A DNA stretch of 7,730 nucleotides from Acidobacteriota bacterium (GTDB taxonomy: Bacteria > Acidobacteriota > UBA4820 > DSQY01), in assembly GCA_022759065.1 (NCBI GenBank), contig JAEMPZ010000079.1, positions 1 to 7,730 of the forward strand, given 5' to 3'. Position 1 is the stretch's first letter. Each line of letters opens with the position of its first letter. Shown piece after piece: positions 6,553-7,730 of the stretch. The translations under genes were made by a program, and so were the position numbers. The notes under the pieces are model-generated. The model saw nothing but the letters and a program-made list of their open reading frames with translations. It did not search any database and was not told where the DNA came from.

Positions 6553-6897
6553 ATGGCCGCCGCGCCTTCATGGGTTGAGGAGTTTCCGGCCTCCATAACC
6601 GTGGCCAGCGCGGACGGAACGGTCACGTACCTCAACCGCCAAGCTCGCGAAACGTTCAAAGAGGAGGGCGGCGCCTCCCTCGTGGGAACAAGCTTGTTCA
6701 ACTGCCACCCGGAGCCGGCCCAAAGCCGGCTCCGGGAGATGTACGCCCGGAAAGAGCCCAACCATTACACTATCAGCAAGAAAGGCCAGAAGAAGATCAT
6801 TCACCAGATTCCCTGGTTCGAAAACGGCGCGTTCGCCGGCTTCGTTGAAATATCAATCATAATCCCAGAAGTGCTCCACCATTTCGACAGGGGATAG
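6553..6897 (+). CDS. Stand-alone PAS-domain protein
   Basis: A 114-residue cytoplasmic protein made of a single PAS fold and no output domain. The N-terminal strand ITVASADGTVTYLNRQA (15-31) is the typical PAS A/B strand pair; the C-terminal strands are KKIIHQIPWFENGAFAGFVE (80-99). Between them a NCHPEP motif (50-55) recalls the PAS module of DUF438-type proteins (remembered pattern). Cys51 or His52 could bind heme or a metal, but nothing proves this. Start ATG 6553 has a weak GGGA at 6542-6545. It sits 12 bases after the FKBP stop and 18 bases before the next gene, so it probably works with, or is co-regulated with, that unknown protein. A very stable inverted repeat lies inside the gene at 6708-6736. 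Confidence 0.9.
   Translation: MAAAPSWVEEFPASITVASADGTVTYLNRQARETFKEEGGASLVGTSLFNCHPEPAQSRLREMYARKEPNHYTISKKGQKKIIHQIPWFENGAFAGFVEISIIIPEVLHHFDRG
6708..6736. repeat. Perfect 12-bp inverted repeat within the PAS gene
   Basis: CCCGGAGCCGGC (6708-6719) and its exact reverse complement (6725-6736) flank the 5-base loop CCAAA. The stem spans codons 52-61 of the PAS gene, right after the Cys of the NCHP motif. No T-tract follows on the + strand. It may be an mRNA structure, a protein-binding palindrome or coincidence in GC-rich coding DNA. Confidence 0.55.
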
Positions 6898-6915
6898 GAT
6901 TTTCCTGGGGGAGCC

Positions 6916-7730
6916 ATGCTGAAGGACATCCGGCTTCACGGCGAAATCACCCCCGAGGTTGACTTCTTCGCCGTTCTGGCCGGCGAGAAGCTCGCTGTCA
7001 CCCATTTCTATGAGATCGGAGAGGGAGCGGCGGGCCGTGAAGCATCGTTTTTTCTGGCGGGGAGCTACTTCAAGCTTGACCAGAAGGGGATAGCCTTTTC
7101 GGGAACCGGCGGCGCTGTTTCAGAGTACATGTTCGGCTCGCCGATGCCCTTGAACGATCTCGGCCACAAAGAGATATCAAACCGCCTCGTGATGTTCGGC
7201 ACCTATGCGGGCACGGCCGGCCAGGGCAGGCTGGAGTTCACGCCAAACGTTAGCGGCGTCGTTTCATACCGGGACCTCTTTCTCGAAGGCAACGCGCTCG
7301 GCAACTCGTTCTTTCTGATTAAGGCGCCTTGGCCCTACTCGGTGCGGCGAACGCAGGAGGTGCTTCTCAAGACGCTTGGGCGGAGGCTCAAGCGCAGCCC
7401 CCATCCAGGCGCGGGAAACGACAGCGAGCTGGCGGCAGAGATACTGAAGGAGCTCTCCGAGCCCGACGCCACGCTCCTGCTCCTCAGGCTGGCCCACCGC
7501 CCCCACCGCCAGTTTTACGATTTTGTTCGCGGCTATTACATGAAGGAAGGCGAATGGGGCGAACCGCAGGAACGGTTCGTGGCCCTCCTTGCGGACGAGC
7601 TTGGCATCGAGCAGTACCAGCGCAAGCGCATAGCCATTGACATACTTTACAAGGCCGAGCGAAACCGGCCGATCCTGGACGAGTACAAGGACATCCTGGT
7701 TTCGGCCCTTGATGCGCCGTTGAGCGATGC
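6916..7730 (+). CDS. Uncharacterised soluble protein, 3'-partial
   Basis: The frame opens at ATG 6916, preceded by GGGGGAG at 6907-6913, and runs without a stop for 271 codons to the window edge, so the C-terminus is missing. No signal peptide or membrane span is visible, so it is probably cytoplasmic. Residues 1-135 look beta-rich (MLKDIRLHGEITPEVDFFAV..., ASFFLAGSYFKL, YMFGSPMPLNDL, SFFLIKAPWPYS). Residues 145-271 are charged and helical (EVLLKTLGRRLKR, LAAEILKELSEPDATLLLLRL, RKRIAIDILYKAERN). The N-terminus reminds me of an uncharacterised family seen in Geobacter-like bacteria, possibly the one catalogued as TIGR04442; I could not verify this. The gene follows the PAS gene by 18 bases with no terminator, which suggests joint function. 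Confidence 0.85.
   Translation, partial: MLKDIRLHGEITPEVDFFAVLAGEKLAVTHFYEIGEGAAGREASFFLAGSYFKLDQKGIAFSGTGGAVSEYMFGSPMPLNDLGHKEISNRLVMFGTYAGTAGQGRLEFTPNVSGVVSYRDLFLEGNALGNSFFLIKAPWPYSVRRTQEVLLKTLGRRLKRSPHPGAGNDSELAAEILKELSEPDATLLLLRLAHRPHRQFYDFVRGYYMKEGEWGEPQERFVALLADELGIEQYQRKRIAIDILYKAERNRPILDEYKDILVSALDAPLSD

Noticed and set aside
7329..7640. A 103-codon + strand frame near the right edge
   Set aside because: It is a Pro/Arg/Gly-rich shadow inside the longer partial gene that starts at 6916 with a good ribosome-binding site.

Overview
This is a GC-rich window, by eye, with every convincing gene on the + strand. It suggests a Gram-negative (diderm) bacterium. The evidence is a 980-residue protein with a signal peptide and a C-terminal stretch that looks like an outer-membrane beta-barrel, plus a periplasmic FKBP-type chaperone/isomerase. 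The style of the ECF sigma factor, the single-cluster ferredoxin and the last gene fit Desulfobacterota, Acidobacteriota or related lineages. That placement is inference from remembered family patterns, not a search.

Layout. (1) About 1-674: an ECF sigma-70 factor whose reading frame is still open at the left edge. (2) 675-814: a spacer with a strong hairpin. (3) 815-1351: a TlpA/thioredoxin-like protein with a CPPC active site and an N-terminal membrane segment or signal. (4) 1358-2239: endonuclease IV (nfo), with all nine metal ligands in place. (5) 2236-2346: a possible 36-residue membrane peptide that contains a good sigma-70-type promoter for the next gene. (6) 2361-2594: a single [4Fe-4S] ferredoxin with a textbook Shine-Dalgarno. 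(7) 2595-2780: a structured intergenic region. (8) 2781-5723: a large multidomain envelope protein. (9) 5782-6540: an FKBP-type peptidyl-prolyl isomerase behind a perfect TATAAT -10. (10) 6553-6897: a stand-alone PAS-domain protein. (11) 6916 to the right edge: the first 271 codons of an uncharacterised soluble protein.

How the genes may relate. tlpA and nfo are separated by only a few bases and may be co-transcribed. FKBP, PAS and the last gene are separated by 12 and 18 bases with no terminator between them, so they look like one operon from the 5732 promoter. The sigma factor beside a thioredoxin-like gene recalls thiol-stress regulons, but no anti-sigma gene lies downstream. The 980-residue protein joins a long periplasmic N-terminal region, a LolA-like region and a putative barrel; it is the least conventional object here. 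I see no mobile element, CRISPR array, tRNA or rRNA. I do not see a clearly new multi-gene system; the best leads are the 980-residue fusion and the PAS/unknown-gene pair.
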